Origin: Actinomadura oligospora ATCC 43269 | GTDB lineage: Bacteria; Actinomycetota; Actinomycetes; Streptosporangiales; Streptosporangiaceae | Length of the DNA: 64,000 nucleotides | Assembly (NCBI RefSeq): GCF_000518265.1 | Contig: NZ_JADG01000018.1 | Coordinates: 62,001-126,000, forward strand | Direction of reading: 5' to 3' | Shown: piece after piece, positions 16,936-25,036 of the stretch | How positions within the stretch are numbered: position 1 is the first letter of the stretch | Layout: the number at the start of each line of letters is the position of its first letter | Made by a program: the position numbers and the translations under genes | The notes under the pieces: model-generated | Databases searched by the model: none | What the model was told of the DNA's origin: nothing | The model's input: the letters and a program-made list of their open reading frames with translations, nothing else

Positions 16936-17748
16936 GTGTCCGAGTCCCGACCTTTCGCCAGCCTCACCACCGACTTCGGCGCCGCCTACAGCGGCACCTG
17001 TGTCGGGGTCATGTACGCGATCGCCCCTGAGGCCAACGTGCTCGTGCTCAGCGACGAGGTCACGCCCTACCGGATCGTCGAAGGCGCGATGCTGTTGCGG
17101 CAGGCGCTGCCCTACCTGCCGGTCGGCGTGCACGTCGGGATCATCGACCCGGGCGTCGGCACCCCGCGCCGTCCCGTCGCCGTCGCGACCGGACGCGGCG
17201 ACTTCCTGGTCGGCCCGGACAACGGCCTGCTGGTCCCCGCGGCCGAGGCGCTCGGCGGCGTCACCGCCGCGCACTACCTGGAGAACCCCGCCTACCGGCA
17301 GCAGTCGATCTCCACGACCTTCCACGGCCGCGACATCTTCGCGCCCGCCGCCGGGCACCTGCTCGCGGGCGTCCCGATCGCCGACCTCGGCCCCGCCGCG
17401 GACGCCCTTCTCCCCCTCGACCTTCCCTCCCCGGTCGTCGCGGACGGTTCGCTCACCGCGTCCGTCCTCTACACCGACCAGTTCGGCAGCCTCGTCCTCG
17501 GCGCCGAGCCCGCCGAGCTGAGCGCCGCGTTCGGCGAGCTGCCGTTCGGCACGCCGCTCGCGCTGTCCTGGGACGGCGGAGCCGCCGAGGTCCCGTTCGA
17601 GGAGACGTTCGGCAAGGTCACCGTGGGCGACCCGCTGGTCTGGGTCGACTCGTCCGGACGGCTCGGACTCGCCGTCAACCAGGGCTCGGCCGCCGAGCGC
17701 TTCGGCCTCGCCGACGGCATGTCCCTGACCCTCGCCCGAGCGTCCTGA
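16936..17748 (+). CDS. SAM hydroxide adenosyltransferase (DUF62 / chlorinase-like family)
   Basis: About 270 residues of the fluorinase/chlorinase superfamily: ASLTTDFGAAYSGTCVGVMYAIAP at the N-terminus, VGIIDPGVGTPRRPVA (about 75-90), the FHGRDIFAPAAGHL block (about 131-144), and the C-terminal small domain ending in GLAVNQGSAAERFGL. The conserved Asp, Arg and His used to activate water are all in place, and no halogenase-specific insertion is seen, so hydrolysis of S-adenosylmethionine to adenosine and methionine is expected. The GTG here has a TTAGG-like site 7 bases away; an alternative GTG is 15 bases upstream. The region before it is shared with the LysR gene. Confidence 0.85.
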   Translation: MSESRPFASLTTDFGAAYSGTCVGVMYAIAPEANVLVLSDEVTPYRIVEGAMLLRQALPYLPVGVHVGIIDPGVGTPRRPVAVATGRGDFLVGPDNGLLVPAAEALGGVTAAHYLENPAYRQQSISTTFHGRDIFAPAAGHLLAGVPIADLGPAADALLPLDLPSPVVADGSLTASVLYTDQFGSLVLGAEPAELSAAFGELPFGTPLALSWDGGAAEVPFEETFGKVTVGDPLVWVDSSGRLGLAVNQGSAAERFGLADGMSLTLARAS

Positions 17749-17813
17749 TCCCGGGCCGGGCACCGCGCCCGCGCCCGTACCGGCTCCCGCCGTAACCGCA
17801 AGCCAACAACTCC

Positions 17814-17847
17814 CGATATCGCCGCAACCGATATCGCCGCAACCGAT
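17814..17847 (+). repeat. 15-bp tandem repeat upstream of the amino-acid ABC operon
   Basis: The unit CGATATCGCCGCAAC occurs twice head to tail and is followed by CGAT of a third. It ends 24 bases before the TTG start of the binding-protein gene, so it could be an operator or part of the 5' leader. Confidence 0.6.
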
Positions 17848-17871
17848 CCGTCGCATCGCTGGAGGCACGCC

Positions 17872-18744
17872 TTGGCCCGTCGTCCCTTGCTGACCGCCCT
17901 CGCGGGGCTGGCCGCGCTCACCGTCGCCGCGACGGCCTGCGCACCGCAGAAGGAGGACACCTCCGCCGACAAGACGCCGGTGTCCGCCGCGTCCTGCACC
18001 AAGGACAAGCTGAAGCTGGTCAAGTCCGGTCAGCTCACGGTCGCGACCGACAAGCCCGCCTTCGAGCCCTGGTTCAAGAAGGACGACCCGACCAACGGCG
18101 AGGGCTACGAGAGCGCCGTCGCCTACGCCGTCGCGGAGAAGCTCGGCTTCGCCAAGACCGAGGTCAAGTGGGTCACCGAGTCGTTCGACGCGTCCTACGC
18201 GCCGGGCCAGAAGAAGTTCGACTTCGACATCAACCAGATCTCGGTCACCCCGGCCCGCGAGAAGGCCGTCACCTTCTCCGACGGCTACTACGACGTCCAG
18301 CAGGGCGTCGTGACCATGAAGAACGGCAAGTTCGCCGGGGTCACCCAGATCTCCGAGCTCAAGGACGCCAAGATCGCCGTCCAGGTCGGCACCACCGCGC
18401 TCGCGGCGGTCCGCGACCAGATCAAGCCGGGCAGCCAGCCGAAGGTGTTCAACACGCAGATCGACGCAGTGAACGCGCTGAAGAACAAGCAGGTGGACGC
18501 GCTCGTCGTGGACCTGCCGACCGCGTTCTACGTCACCGCCGCGCAGGTGGACGACTCCAAGATCGTCGGCCAGCTGCCGCAGAGCGCCGGCAACAACGAG
18601 CACTTCGGCCTGCTGCTGCAGCAGGGCAACTCGCTCGCCGGCTGCCTCAACCAGGCGATCGGCCAGCTGAAGTCGTCCGGCGACCTGGCCAAGCTGCAGC
18701 AGCAGTGGCTGACCGCCGCGGCGGGCGCGCCCGTCCTGAAGTGA
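17872..18744 (+). CDS. polar amino-acid ABC transporter, substrate-binding lipoprotein
   Basis: A family-3 solute-binding protein. A lipoprotein signal ends in ATAC (Cys at about 23). LTVATDKPAFEPWFKKD opens the first lobe, GYESAVAYAVAEKLG and FDFDINQISVTPAREKAVTFSDGYYDVQQGVV follow, and the second lobe has IAVQVGTTALAAV and VDALVVDLPTAFYV. Such proteins bind glutamate, glutamine or similar polar amino acids outside the membrane. The start is TTG, supported by GGAGG 7 bases upstream. First gene of a three-gene operon with permease and ATPase. Confidence 0.93.
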   Translation: MARRPLLTALAGLAALTVAATACAPQKEDTSADKTPVSAASCTKDKLKLVKSGQLTVATDKPAFEPWFKKDDPTNGEGYESAVAYAVAEKLGFAKTEVKWVTESFDASYAPGQKKFDFDINQISVTPAREKAVTFSDGYYDVQQGVVTMKNGKFAGVTQISELKDAKIAVQVGTTALAAVRDQIKPGSQPKVFNTQIDAVNALKNKQVDALVVDLPTAFYVTAAQVDDSKIVGQLPQSAGNNEHFGLLLQQGNSLAGCLNQAIGQLKSSGDLAKLQQQWLTAAAGAPVLK

Positions 18745-18817
18745 CACCGGTGATCTCCGACTCGACGGCCGCCGCCCCTCCCGTGGCGGCGGCCCCCGGA
18801 CCAAGGACGGTGGAACG

Positions 18818-19678
18818 GTGACAGCGCCCGCCGACACCTGGGTGAAGAGCGAGCGGCAGCTCGCCCGCGAACGCGCCCACCGCCGCGCGGGCCTCCGCCA
18901 CGGCTCGATCGCCGCGGCCTCCACGATCCTGTGCGTCGCGGTCGTGGCGGTCGTCGTGCTGTCCTCGCCGGGCTGGCCGCGCGTCCACGAGACGTTCTTC
19001 AACTGGGGGCAGTTCACCGAGGCGCTCCCGGACGTCCTCAGCGGCTTCTGGCTGAACGTCAAGATCTTCCTGATCGCCGAGCCGGTCATCCTGGTGCTCG
19101 GCCTGCTGGTGGCCCTCGCGCGCGGGCTGCGCAGCCCGCTGTTCTTCCCGGTGCGGATGCTCGCGGTCGCCTACACCGACGTGTTCCGCGGCATCCCGAC
19201 GATCCTGCTGGTGTACCTGGTCGGGTTCGGGCTTCCGGCGCTGAAGCTGCAGGGCCTGCCGAGCGACCCGGCCGTGCTGGGCGGGCTGGCGCTCGTCCTG
19301 TCGTACGGCTCGTACGTCGCCGAGGTGTTCCGCGCCGGGATCGACTCGATCCACCCGAGCCAGCGCGCCGCCGCCCGGTCGCTCGGCCTGTCCCAGGCGC
19401 AGGCGCTGCGGTTCGTGGTGCTGCCGCAGGCCGTCCGGCGGGTCGTCCCGCCGCTGCTGAACGACTTCGCCTCGCTGCAGAAGGACACCGCGCTGGTCGC
19501 GGTGCTCGGCCCGCTGGAGGCGCTGCGGCAGGCGCAGATCCACTCGGCCGACACCTTCAACTACACGCCCTACCTCGCCGCCGCCGTGCTGTTCATCGCG
19601 CTGACGGTGCCGATGGCCCGGTTCACCGACCACCTCGCGGTCCGCGCCGAGCGGCGCCGCGCCCCCGGAGGCAAGTGA
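18818..19678 (+). CDS. polar amino-acid ABC transporter, permease
   Basis: A 286-residue His/Glu-type permease with about five to six membrane helices. The family loop is EVFRAGIDSIHPSQRAAARSLGLSQAQALRFVVLPQAVRRVVPPLLNDF (key residues EVFRAGI, AARSLGL and LPQAVRR), the EAA-type contact with the ATPase. FRGIPTILLVYLVGFGLP is also conserved. The start is GTG. Its stop overlaps the ATPase start (GTGATG), indicating tight coupling. Confidence 0.95.
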   Translation: MTAPADTWVKSERQLARERAHRRAGLRHGSIAAASTILCVAVVAVVVLSSPGWPRVHETFFNWGQFTEALPDVLSGFWLNVKIFLIAEPVILVLGLLVALARGLRSPLFFPVRMLAVAYTDVFRGIPTILLVYLVGFGLPALKLQGLPSDPAVLGGLALVLSYGSYVAEVFRAGIDSIHPSQRAAARSLGLSQAQALRFVVLPQAVRRVVPPLLNDFASLQKDTALVAVLGPLEALRQAQIHSADTFNYTPYLAAAVLFIALTVPMARFTDHLAVRAERRRAPGGK

Positions 19679-20427
19679 TGAGCCGTCCGCTGCTGGAGAT
19701 CGAGGGCCTCTGGAAGACCTACCACGCGCACCCGGTGCTGCGCGGCGTCGACCTGAACGTGGACGCCCACGAGGTCGTCTGCCTGATCGGCGCGTCCGGC
19801 TCCGGCAAGTCCACGCTGCTGCGCTGCGTGAACCTGCTGGAGGACGTGGACGACGGCGCGATCGTCCTCGGCGGGGACGAGATCACCGCGCCCGGCACCG
19901 ACCCGGACGAGGTGCGCAAGAAGATCGGCATGGTCTTCCAGTCGTACAACCTGTTCCCGCACATGTCGGTGCTGGACAACATCACCCTCGCGCCCGTCCG
20001 CGTGCACAAGCGGAGCAGGCGTGACGCGCAGGAGCGGGCGCGCGAGCTGCTCGACCGGTTCGGCCTGGCCGACAAGGCGGGCGAGTACCCCGACCGGCTG
20101 TCCGGCGGGCAGCAGCAGCGGGTCGCGATCATCCGCGCGATGGCCTGCGACCCGAGCCTGCTGCTCCTGGACGAGGTGACCTCCGCGCTCGACCCCGAGC
20201 TGGTCACCGAGGTCATGGGGATCATCCGGGAGCTCAAGGAGCAGGGCATGACGATGGTCCTGGCGACCCACGAGATGGGGTTCGCCCGGGACATCGCCGA
20301 CACCGTCTGCTTCCTCAGCGACGGCGTCCTGCTGGAGCGCGGCCCGGCCGAGCAGATCTTCAGCGACCCGCAGGAGCCGCGCACCCGCGAGTTCCTGCGC
20401 CGCGTCCTCGCCTCCGGCCGCCTCTGA
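19678..20427 (+). CDS. polar amino-acid ABC transporter, ATP-binding protein
   Basis: A 249-residue ATPase with Walker A GASGSGKST (about 39-47), Q-loop GMVFQSYNLFPHMSVLDNI, signature LSGGQQQRVAIIRAMA (about 140), Walker B LLLLDEVTSALDPE and switch histidine LATHEMGFARD. The GMVFQ.YNLFPHM string is typical of the GlnQ/HisP group. The start is the ATG overlapping the permease stop. It completes an importer for a polar amino acid. Confidence 0.97.
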   Translation: MSRPLLEIEGLWKTYHAHPVLRGVDLNVDAHEVVCLIGASGSGKSTLLRCVNLLEDVDDGAIVLGGDEITAPGTDPDEVRKKIGMVFQSYNLFPHMSVLDNITLAPVRVHKRSRRDAQERARELLDRFGLADKAGEYPDRLSGGQQQRVAIIRAMACDPSLLLLDEVTSALDPELVTEVMGIIRELKEQGMTMVLATHEMGFARDIADTVCFLSDGVLLERGPAEQIFSDPQEPRTREFLRRVLASGRL

Positions 20428-20510
20428 ACGCCGCCGCCTCCGAACGCCGCCGCCCCGGACGGCTCCGGCCCGCCGGGCCGGCGGCACTTGTGAACTGGGA
20501 GGATCGGGAC

Positions 20511-20903
20511 ATGGATCTCGACGTCGTCGCCTGGGTGCACGTCGCGGACGGGCGGCTGCTGGCCGTCCGTTCCCGCGGTCGTGACCTGCTCTACCTCCCC
20601 GGCGGCAAGCGGGAACCCGGCGAGGACGACTGGACGGCCGTCGCCCGCGAGGTCCGCGAGGAACTCGGGCTGGAGCTGGACGAGGCGTCCTTCCAGGAAC
20701 TCGGCGTCGTGCGGGCCGCCGCGCACGACCAGCCGCGCTTCTCGCACGTCCGGATGGCCTGCTTCACCTCGGGCCACTTCGGCGAGATCACCGCGACCGG
20801 CGAGGTGGACGAGTTCCGCTTCGTCGGCCCCGAGGACCGGGACCTGCTGGCCCCGGCGTCCGCCGCCGCGTTCGATCTCGCCGCCGAGCACGGACTACTT
20901 TGA
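20511..20903 (+). CDS. Nudix hydrolase
   Basis: The Nudix box is complete: GGKREPGEDDWTAVAREV followed by REELGLEL (about residues 35-59), matching GX5EX7REUXEEXGU. At about 130 residues it is a stand-alone domain that cleaves nucleoside diphosphates linked to some group X; the substrate is not predictable. The ATG was chosen because GGGAGG lies 8 bases upstream; a GTG 21 bases earlier would overlap that site. It lies 83 bases after the ABC operon. Confidence 0.9.
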   Translation: MDLDVVAWVHVADGRLLAVRSRGRDLLYLPGGKREPGEDDWTAVAREVREELGLELDEASFQELGVVRAAAHDQPRFSHVRMACFTSGHFGEITATGEVDEFRFVGPEDRDLLAPASAAAFDLAAEHGLL

Positions 20904-20967
20904 TCGTCGGCCGCGACACGCGGCAACATTGATTGACCGGATCCCCTCCGCGCCCCACACTAAACCC

Positions 20968-21000
20968 GTCAGCAACTTAAAGTTACAGAATGAGCTGACG
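20968..21000. promoter_or_regulatory. nested palindromes upstream of the DUF6238-like gene
   Basis: An inner 11-bp palindrome, AACTTAAAGTT, lies within an outer inverted repeat GTCAGC ... GCTGAC, about 28 bases before the gene. A related string, AACTAAAGT, lies upstream of the nearby EspR-like gene on its own strand, so both may be bound by that regulator. Confidence 0.35.
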
Positions 21001-21027
21001 TCAAGATCCGGCCAACCGGGGGTTCCC

Positions 21028-21432
21028 ATGCACGACCACATCGCCAACGCCGCCGGGCGGCTCGGCTCCGCCGACACCCTGCCGGGCCTGCTCGCCGCCG
21101 CCATCCACGGCCTCGAACTGGTCGCGCGCACCGCCACCGCGCTCGCCGACCCGTCCCGCGGCCCCGTCCGCCCCGGTCTCGACACCGCCCTCACCGAGGC
21201 CAGCCAGGCGTGGTGGGCGCTGTCGGCCGCGCCGACCGTCCAGACCCCCGAGGCGGGCTGCCCGCGAGGGGGCACGGGCAGCGGCGCGACCGTGGACGCC
21301 CTGCGCCGCTTCTGCCTCCAGCTCACCTCGGCCCTGGTCGCCGCCACGGCCCACACGCTCGACCCCGCCGACCGCATCGCCTGCCTCAAGGCCGCCCGCC
21401 ACATCGCCCGCGTCCACGTCGTCCTGAACTGA
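21028..21432 (+). CDS. uncharacterised actinobacterial protein (DUF6238-like)
   Basis: A 134-residue helical protein with no catalytic motif: DTLPGLLAAAIHGLELVARTATAL, then TALTEASQAWWALSA, a glycine-rich linker, and ALRRFCLQLTSALVAATAHTLDPADRIACLKAARHIARVHVVL. It resembles small Streptomyces-type proteins of unknown role found next to helix-turn-helix regulators; the family name is from memory. It converges on the EspR-like regulator and shares a palindromic sequence with it, so it may be its target. Confidence 0.6.
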   Translation: MHDHIANAAGRLGSADTLPGLLAAAIHGLELVARTATALADPSRGPVRPGLDTALTEASQAWWALSAAPTVQTPEAGCPRGGTGSGATVDALRRFCLQLTSALVAATAHTLDPADRIACLKAARHIARVHVVLN

Positions 21433-21587
21433 CCCGCACCCCCGCGCGACCACCCCAGGACGACGACCCCGCACACCGCGTGACCAACGCACCACGACAA
21501 CCGCACGCACGGCAGACGGCACGCGGCCCGAACGTGCGCGGGTCCGGGCTCCACGACCGGACTCCGCGACAGGACGGCGCGGCCGGA

Positions 21588-21622
21588 ACCGGCGGCCGTC
21601 CAGGGCGTGGACGGCCGCCGGT
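21588..21622. terminator. bidirectional hairpin terminator
   Basis: Perfect 14-bp inverted repeat, ACCGGCGGCCGTCC / GGACGGCCGCCGGT, with a 7-base loop, between the converging DUF6238-like and EspR-like genes. Confidence 0.75.
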
Positions 21623-21628
21623 CCGCGT

Positions 21629-22141
21629 TCAGGCGATCTCTTCGACCTCGGCGGGCGCGCTGTTGCGGCGGGTCGCCGCCGCGCGTTCGGCGTCGGCCTT
21701 CGCGGCGGCGAGGATCATCTCGTCCACGAGCCAGCGGGACTGCGGCGACAGGTCGACCAGGGCGCGCAGCACCTCGGTGCGGACCACGCCCTCCTCCACC
21801 TCACGGCGCAGCGCCTTGAACGTCAGGTCGTCGTCGATCGGGCCCGCCTCGGACGCGAAGCCGAAGTAGCCGATCGGGACGCCGAAGAACGTCGCCAGCG
21901 CGGTGAGCGTGCGCAGCTGCGGGTTGTCCTGGCGACCGGTGCGCAGCTTCCACACGGTCGTGGACGAGATGTCCTCACCGGTCGCGTGCGCGATCGCACC
22001 GGCGGTCTCGACGTTGTTGCGCGGCGCGGGCGCGTCCGCCGGCCACATGTTCTGGATCAGCCACTCGACCTTGTCGGCGAGCATCGCGCCCGGGGTCGGC
22101 GGCTTCGTCTCGCCGTCGGCTCCGTTGTCCGGGTTCTCCAT
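21629..22141 (-). CDS. EspR-like XRE-family transcriptional regulator
   Basis: A 170-residue protein with a helix-turn-helix in the EspR arrangement: LADKVEWLIQNMWPADAPAP, a hypervariable insertion, VETAGAIAHATGEDISSTTVWKLRTGRQDNPQLRTLTALATFFGVPIGYF (key residues TTVWKLRTGR and ALATFFGVPIGYF), then a C-terminal dimerisation helix. The LRTGRxxNP...FFGVPxxYF string is the typical core of mycobacterial EspR and its actinobacterial relatives, which often control secretion or development. The ATG begins a Pro/Asp-rich head; an earlier in-frame start adds 8 residues. Confidence 0.82.
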   Translation of the reverse strand: MENPDNGADGETKPPTPGAMLADKVEWLIQNMWPADAPAPRNNVETAGAIAHATGEDISSTTVWKLRTGRQDNPQLRTLTALATFFGVPIGYFGFASEAGPIDDDLTFKALRREVEEGVVRTEVLRALVDLSPQSRWLVDEMILAAAKADAERAAATRRNSAPAEVEEIA

Positions 22142-22335
22142 GCACCATCCCCTTCGCTCAGGCAACGACTTTAGTTGACCCGTACGCCAATCGTCAGCAA
22201 GGACACATCTCAGGTGACGATGAGTATCAAGAGGATCACAGATCGCGACCCGCCGGGCGACTTGCGGGACGACCCGCCGTCCGGCCTGCTTTCATCGTCC
22301 TCCGAGCAGGTCCGTCCCGGGGGAGGTACCCGCCT

Positions 22336-23706
22336 GTGAGGGAATCCGTCGCGGTGCTGGCGGTCGGCGCGGCGCTGACGCTGTCACCCATGCCCGCGCT
22401 GTTAGCGTCCACGCCCGCACGGGCGTCGACCGTCGCGCCCGTGCCCGCGCACACCAGCTGCACCGGCCTGACGGGGGCGGCCGCCGCCTTCTTCAACCAG
22501 TCGGCGCTGTGCCACAATCTCAGCCAGGACCTCCTGGACGGCCGCCCCGACAAGTTCGGCACCGAACTGCGCGACTCGCTGCGCCGACTGACGCCGCCGG
22601 GCCGCATGTACCGTCCCGAAGCGCGGCACCGCGTCGTCGTCCCGCACCAGAGGCCGCCCGCGCGGCCCTCGGAGCGTCCGCGGCGACGTCCCGAGCCGAA
22701 GGCCGCCGCGCCGAAGAGCATCGACCGCGACGCCCACGCGCCCGACCCCTTGCCCCTCGACATCGTCCGGCCGCGAGCCACCCCCTCGCACAGCACGGTC
22801 CCGCACAGCGCGCGGCCGGTGGCGCCTCAGCCGTCCGCCAACGCGCGGGCGGTGCCCGAAGGCGAGGAGACGCAGTCGTTCGGCATGCTGTCCGTCCTTT
22901 TGGCCGGCCTGGTGATGTGCGGTGTCTTCCTGATGCGTCGGCGGGCCATGCCCGTCCTGGCGTCCGCGATCCAGAGTCCGCTGCGCCTGCGTGCGCCGCG
23001 TCTGCACCGGCGGGCCACACCACGCGACGCCGAGGACGCGAGTCCCGGCACACCGCCGCCTCCCGTTCCCGCCGTCGCCGCTCACCACGTGCCGCCCGCG
23101 CGGCCCGCGCCCGACGGTGTGACGTCCCCCGTCACGGCGGTCCAGGTCGCTGCCGAGCTGGCCCGGCCGTCCGGTGTCGGGCTCGTCGGCGACGGCGTGG
23201 ACGGCTTCGTCCGCGCCGTCGTGACCGAGCTGGTCACGCGCGACGGCCCGCGCGCCCGCGTCGTCCTGTCGCGCACCGAACTCGACCGGCTCTACGGCGG
23301 CGCGTTCGACGAGCCGCTGCGTTCGGCCCTTGAGCCCGAGCTGCGCGTGTGCGAACTGCTCGAGGACGCGATCGAGCACCTGGAGCTGGAGATGCTCATC
23401 AGCGACGCCGAGCAGGCGAACCCGGACCTCAGCCCCACCCGCGGCGTCGGCATGCCGACCATCTACTGGATCGCGACGCCCGGCCACGACGACGACGTCG
23501 TCCTGCCGCTGGTGCGACGAGGCCCGGCGCACCGCCCCGTGGGCATCATGTTCGGAGTCTGGACGCACGGCCGCACCTGCTCGGTCGACGCCGACGGAAC
23601 ACTCACGGCCCCGACCGGCCCGCGCCGCGTCCCGCTGCTGACGGTGGACGAGTCGCTCGCCGCCCTCCGCGCCCACGCCTCGACCGAACGCACCGGCTGG
23701 CTCTGA
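22336..23706 (+). CDS. membrane-anchored protein of unknown function
   Basis: A 456-residue protein starting with GTG. Residues 1-31 are a signal peptide or anchor (VLAVGAALTLSPMPALLAS). A short Cys-containing segment and a long Pro/Arg-rich linker follow, then one clear membrane helix at about 185-205 (FGMLSVLLAGLVMCGVFLM) with a basic RRRAM stop-transfer. The C-terminal half (about 270-456) looks like a folded cytoplasmic domain (VGLVGDGVDGFVRAVVTELV, ARVVLSRTELDRLYGG, EDAIEHLELEML). That pattern resembles the region after the membrane helices in actinobacterial BTAD/LysM-type membrane proteins, but I cannot name it. It is divergent from the EspR-like gene with 194 bases between starts. Confidence 0.65.
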   Translation: MRESVAVLAVGAALTLSPMPALLASTPARASTVAPVPAHTSCTGLTGAAAAFFNQSALCHNLSQDLLDGRPDKFGTELRDSLRRLTPPGRMYRPEARHRVVVPHQRPPARPSERPRRRPEPKAAAPKSIDRDAHAPDPLPLDIVRPRATPSHSTVPHSARPVAPQPSANARAVPEGEETQSFGMLSVLLAGLVMCGVFLMRRRAMPVLASAIQSPLRLRAPRLHRRATPRDAEDASPGTPPPPVPAVAAHHVPPARPAPDGVTSPVTAVQVAAELARPSGVGLVGDGVDGFVRAVVTELVTRDGPRARVVLSRTELDRLYGGAFDEPLRSALEPELRVCELLEDAIEHLELEMLISDAEQANPDLSPTRGVGMPTIYWIATPGHDDDVVLPLVRRGPAHRPVGIMFGVWTHGRTCSVDADGTLTAPTGPRRVPLLTVDESLAALRAHASTERTGWL

Positions 23707-23893
23707 CCACGCACCCGCCTCCGCGACCCGGGCGTCCTCGGTCAGTCCTGAGCGCTGACCGGCTCCGACCGAGCGCTCCGACGACCTCGGAGCGCTCCCC
23801 CACCCGGGCCCGCGGGAGGCACGGAAACGCCGGTGGGCGGCGGTGTGAAATGCGTCATCGAATGATCAGGCGATGATCGGCGGAAAACACGAA

Positions 23894-23924
23894 CGAGGCC
23901 CCGGTCGAGATGACCGGGGCCTCG
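23894..23924 (-). terminator. terminator of the tRNA operon
   Basis: Perfect 12-bp inverted repeat, CGAGGCCCCGGT / ACCGGGGCCTCG, 7-base loop. Read leftward it is followed by a T-rich TTCGTGTTTT, so it fits a terminator of the tRNA-Gln/tRNA-Glu transcript. It could also stop rightward transcription of the preceding gene. Confidence 0.8.
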
Positions 23925-23935
23925 TTGTTCGCGCG

Positions 23936-24008
23936 TACCCCCGAGCGGATTCGAACCGCCGTTACCGCCTTGAGAGGGCGGCGTCCTAGGCCACTAGACG
24001 ACGGGGGC
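23936..24008 (-). tRNA. tRNA-Glu (anticodon CTC)
   Basis: A 73-base tRNA on the minus strand. The acceptor arm is GCCCCCG pairing with CGGGGGT (G-U at the first pair), the anticodon stem-loop is GCCGCCC-TCTC-type with CTC, and the T-arm has GGTTCGAATCC. CCA is not encoded. It decodes GAG, the dominant glutamate codon here, and is the second gene of a two-tRNA transcript. Confidence 0.95.
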
Positions 24009-24049
24009 CTGCGCGACACCGATCTCCGCTTCCGCGAGATCGGGATCAG

Positions 24050-24121
24050 CTGGGGTACCAGGACTCGAACCTAGACTAACTGAACCAGAATCAGTCGTGC
24101 TGCCGATTACACCATACCCCA
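24050..24121 (-). tRNA. tRNA-Gln (anticodon CTG)
   Basis: A 72-base tRNA on the minus strand. Acceptor TGGGGTA pairs with TACCCCA, the anticodon loop is TTCTGGT with CTG in the middle, and the T-arm has GGTTCGAGTCC. The discriminator is G and CCA is not encoded. It reads CAG. It lies 41 bases upstream of tRNA-Glu in one transcript. Confidence 0.95.
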
Positions 24122-24177
24122 GTGCCGTGAGCTTCCCTTTGGCCCTTCCGGGCTTCCGTTTCGCTCGCGCCTCGAAA

Positions 24178-24206
24178 AGAATACAGGAGTCTGCGGGTAG
24201 TGCCAA
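24178..24206 (-). promoter_or_regulatory. sigma-70-type promoter of the tRNA operon
   Basis: On the minus strand TTGGCA (-35) and TATTCT (-10) are separated by exactly 17 bases, 57 bases upstream of tRNA-Gln. This is close to the consensus for the principal actinobacterial sigma factor. Confidence 0.75.
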
Positions 24207-24305
24207 AACGAATAGCGGAGCCGCCCGACCAGCGTGTTCCAGGCGTGCCGGCGCGGCCCGGAACCCCCCGGGCGTTCCGGCCCGCACGGGTGGTTCGGAG
24301 GGCGG

Positions 24306-24944
24306 TCAGCGGCCGAAGTCGGGCGGTCCGATGTGCTCGCCGGCCCACTCCCCGAGGGGGCTCAGCAGGCGCCAGGCGTCCCGCACGCGGTCCACGACCT
24401 CATGGGTGCCCATCCATGCCTCGGCGGGCCAGCCCTGGCGCGCGTAGAGGCGCGTGTGGCGCAGCAGGTCGATGCGGGGATGGTCGGCGTCGAAACCGCG
24501 CGGACGCGTCTTCAGCGTCTCCCCGGCGATCTCCATGCCCGCCTTCTCCAGGTCGTCCAGCAGGGCTTCGAGCGCCTTGCCGGACGCGGGGGCGTGGACG
24601 GCCGCGCGAAAGCGCTTCAGCCGCTCGCCCTGCATCGAGTACATGCCGCCCGCGACCGCCATGCCGTCCGCGTCGATCTCGACGTAGAGGGGGTTGTCGT
24701 GGGCGATCGCGCCCTGGTGGTCCTTGTAGGGCGTCTTGTCCTTGCTGAAGCGGACGTCCCGGTACGGGCGGAACAGCTTGATCTCGCCGAACTCGGGCTC
24801 CAGCTCGTCCAGGAGGGCGAGCATGGGCCCGCGGACGTGCCGCTCGTAGCGCTCCTTGTTCGCCGTCCAGTAGTCCTTGCTGTTGTCGGCGAGGAGCCCC
24901 TCGTAGAAGGCGAACGCCTCCTCGTCGAAACCGTCGAAGCTCAT
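24306..24944 (-). CDS. DUF2461 domain-containing protein
   Basis: A 212-residue protein matching the DUF2461/TIGR02453 family: FYEGLLADNSKDYWTANKERYE, RPYRDVRFSKDKTPYKDHQGA (about 62-82) and LYVEIDADGMAVAGGMYSM. It is widespread in bacteria; the function is unknown. The ATG has GGAGG seven bases upstream. Encoded after the FAH-family gene on the same strand with 92 bases between, possibly one transcript. Confidence 0.88.
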   Translation of the reverse strand: MSFDGFDEEAFAFYEGLLADNSKDYWTANKERYERHVRGPMLALLDELEPEFGEIKLFRPYRDVRFSKDKTPYKDHQGAIAHDNPLYVEIDADGMAVAGGMYSMQGERLKRFRAAVHAPASGKALEALLDDLEKAGMEIAGETLKTRPRGFDADHPRIDLLRHTRLYARQGWPAEAWMGTHEVVDRVRDAWRLLSPLGEWAGEHIGPPDFGR

Positions 24945-25036
24945 GGGTCCTCCAGGTGGGAACGCGGACGGCGTCCCCGGGACGTGCCCGGGGACGCCGT
25001 GGGCCGGTGGTGTTCCGGCCGGGCCGCCGGGCGCGG

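Noticed and set aside
17749..17871. A riboswitch before the amino-acid ABC operon
   Set aside because: The region has only the tandem repeat and no conserved aptamer core for glutamine, lysine or glycine.
23936..24121. An integration site at the tRNA genes
   Set aside because: No integrase, phage gene or repeated tRNA 3' end is near; the neighbours are ordinary genes.
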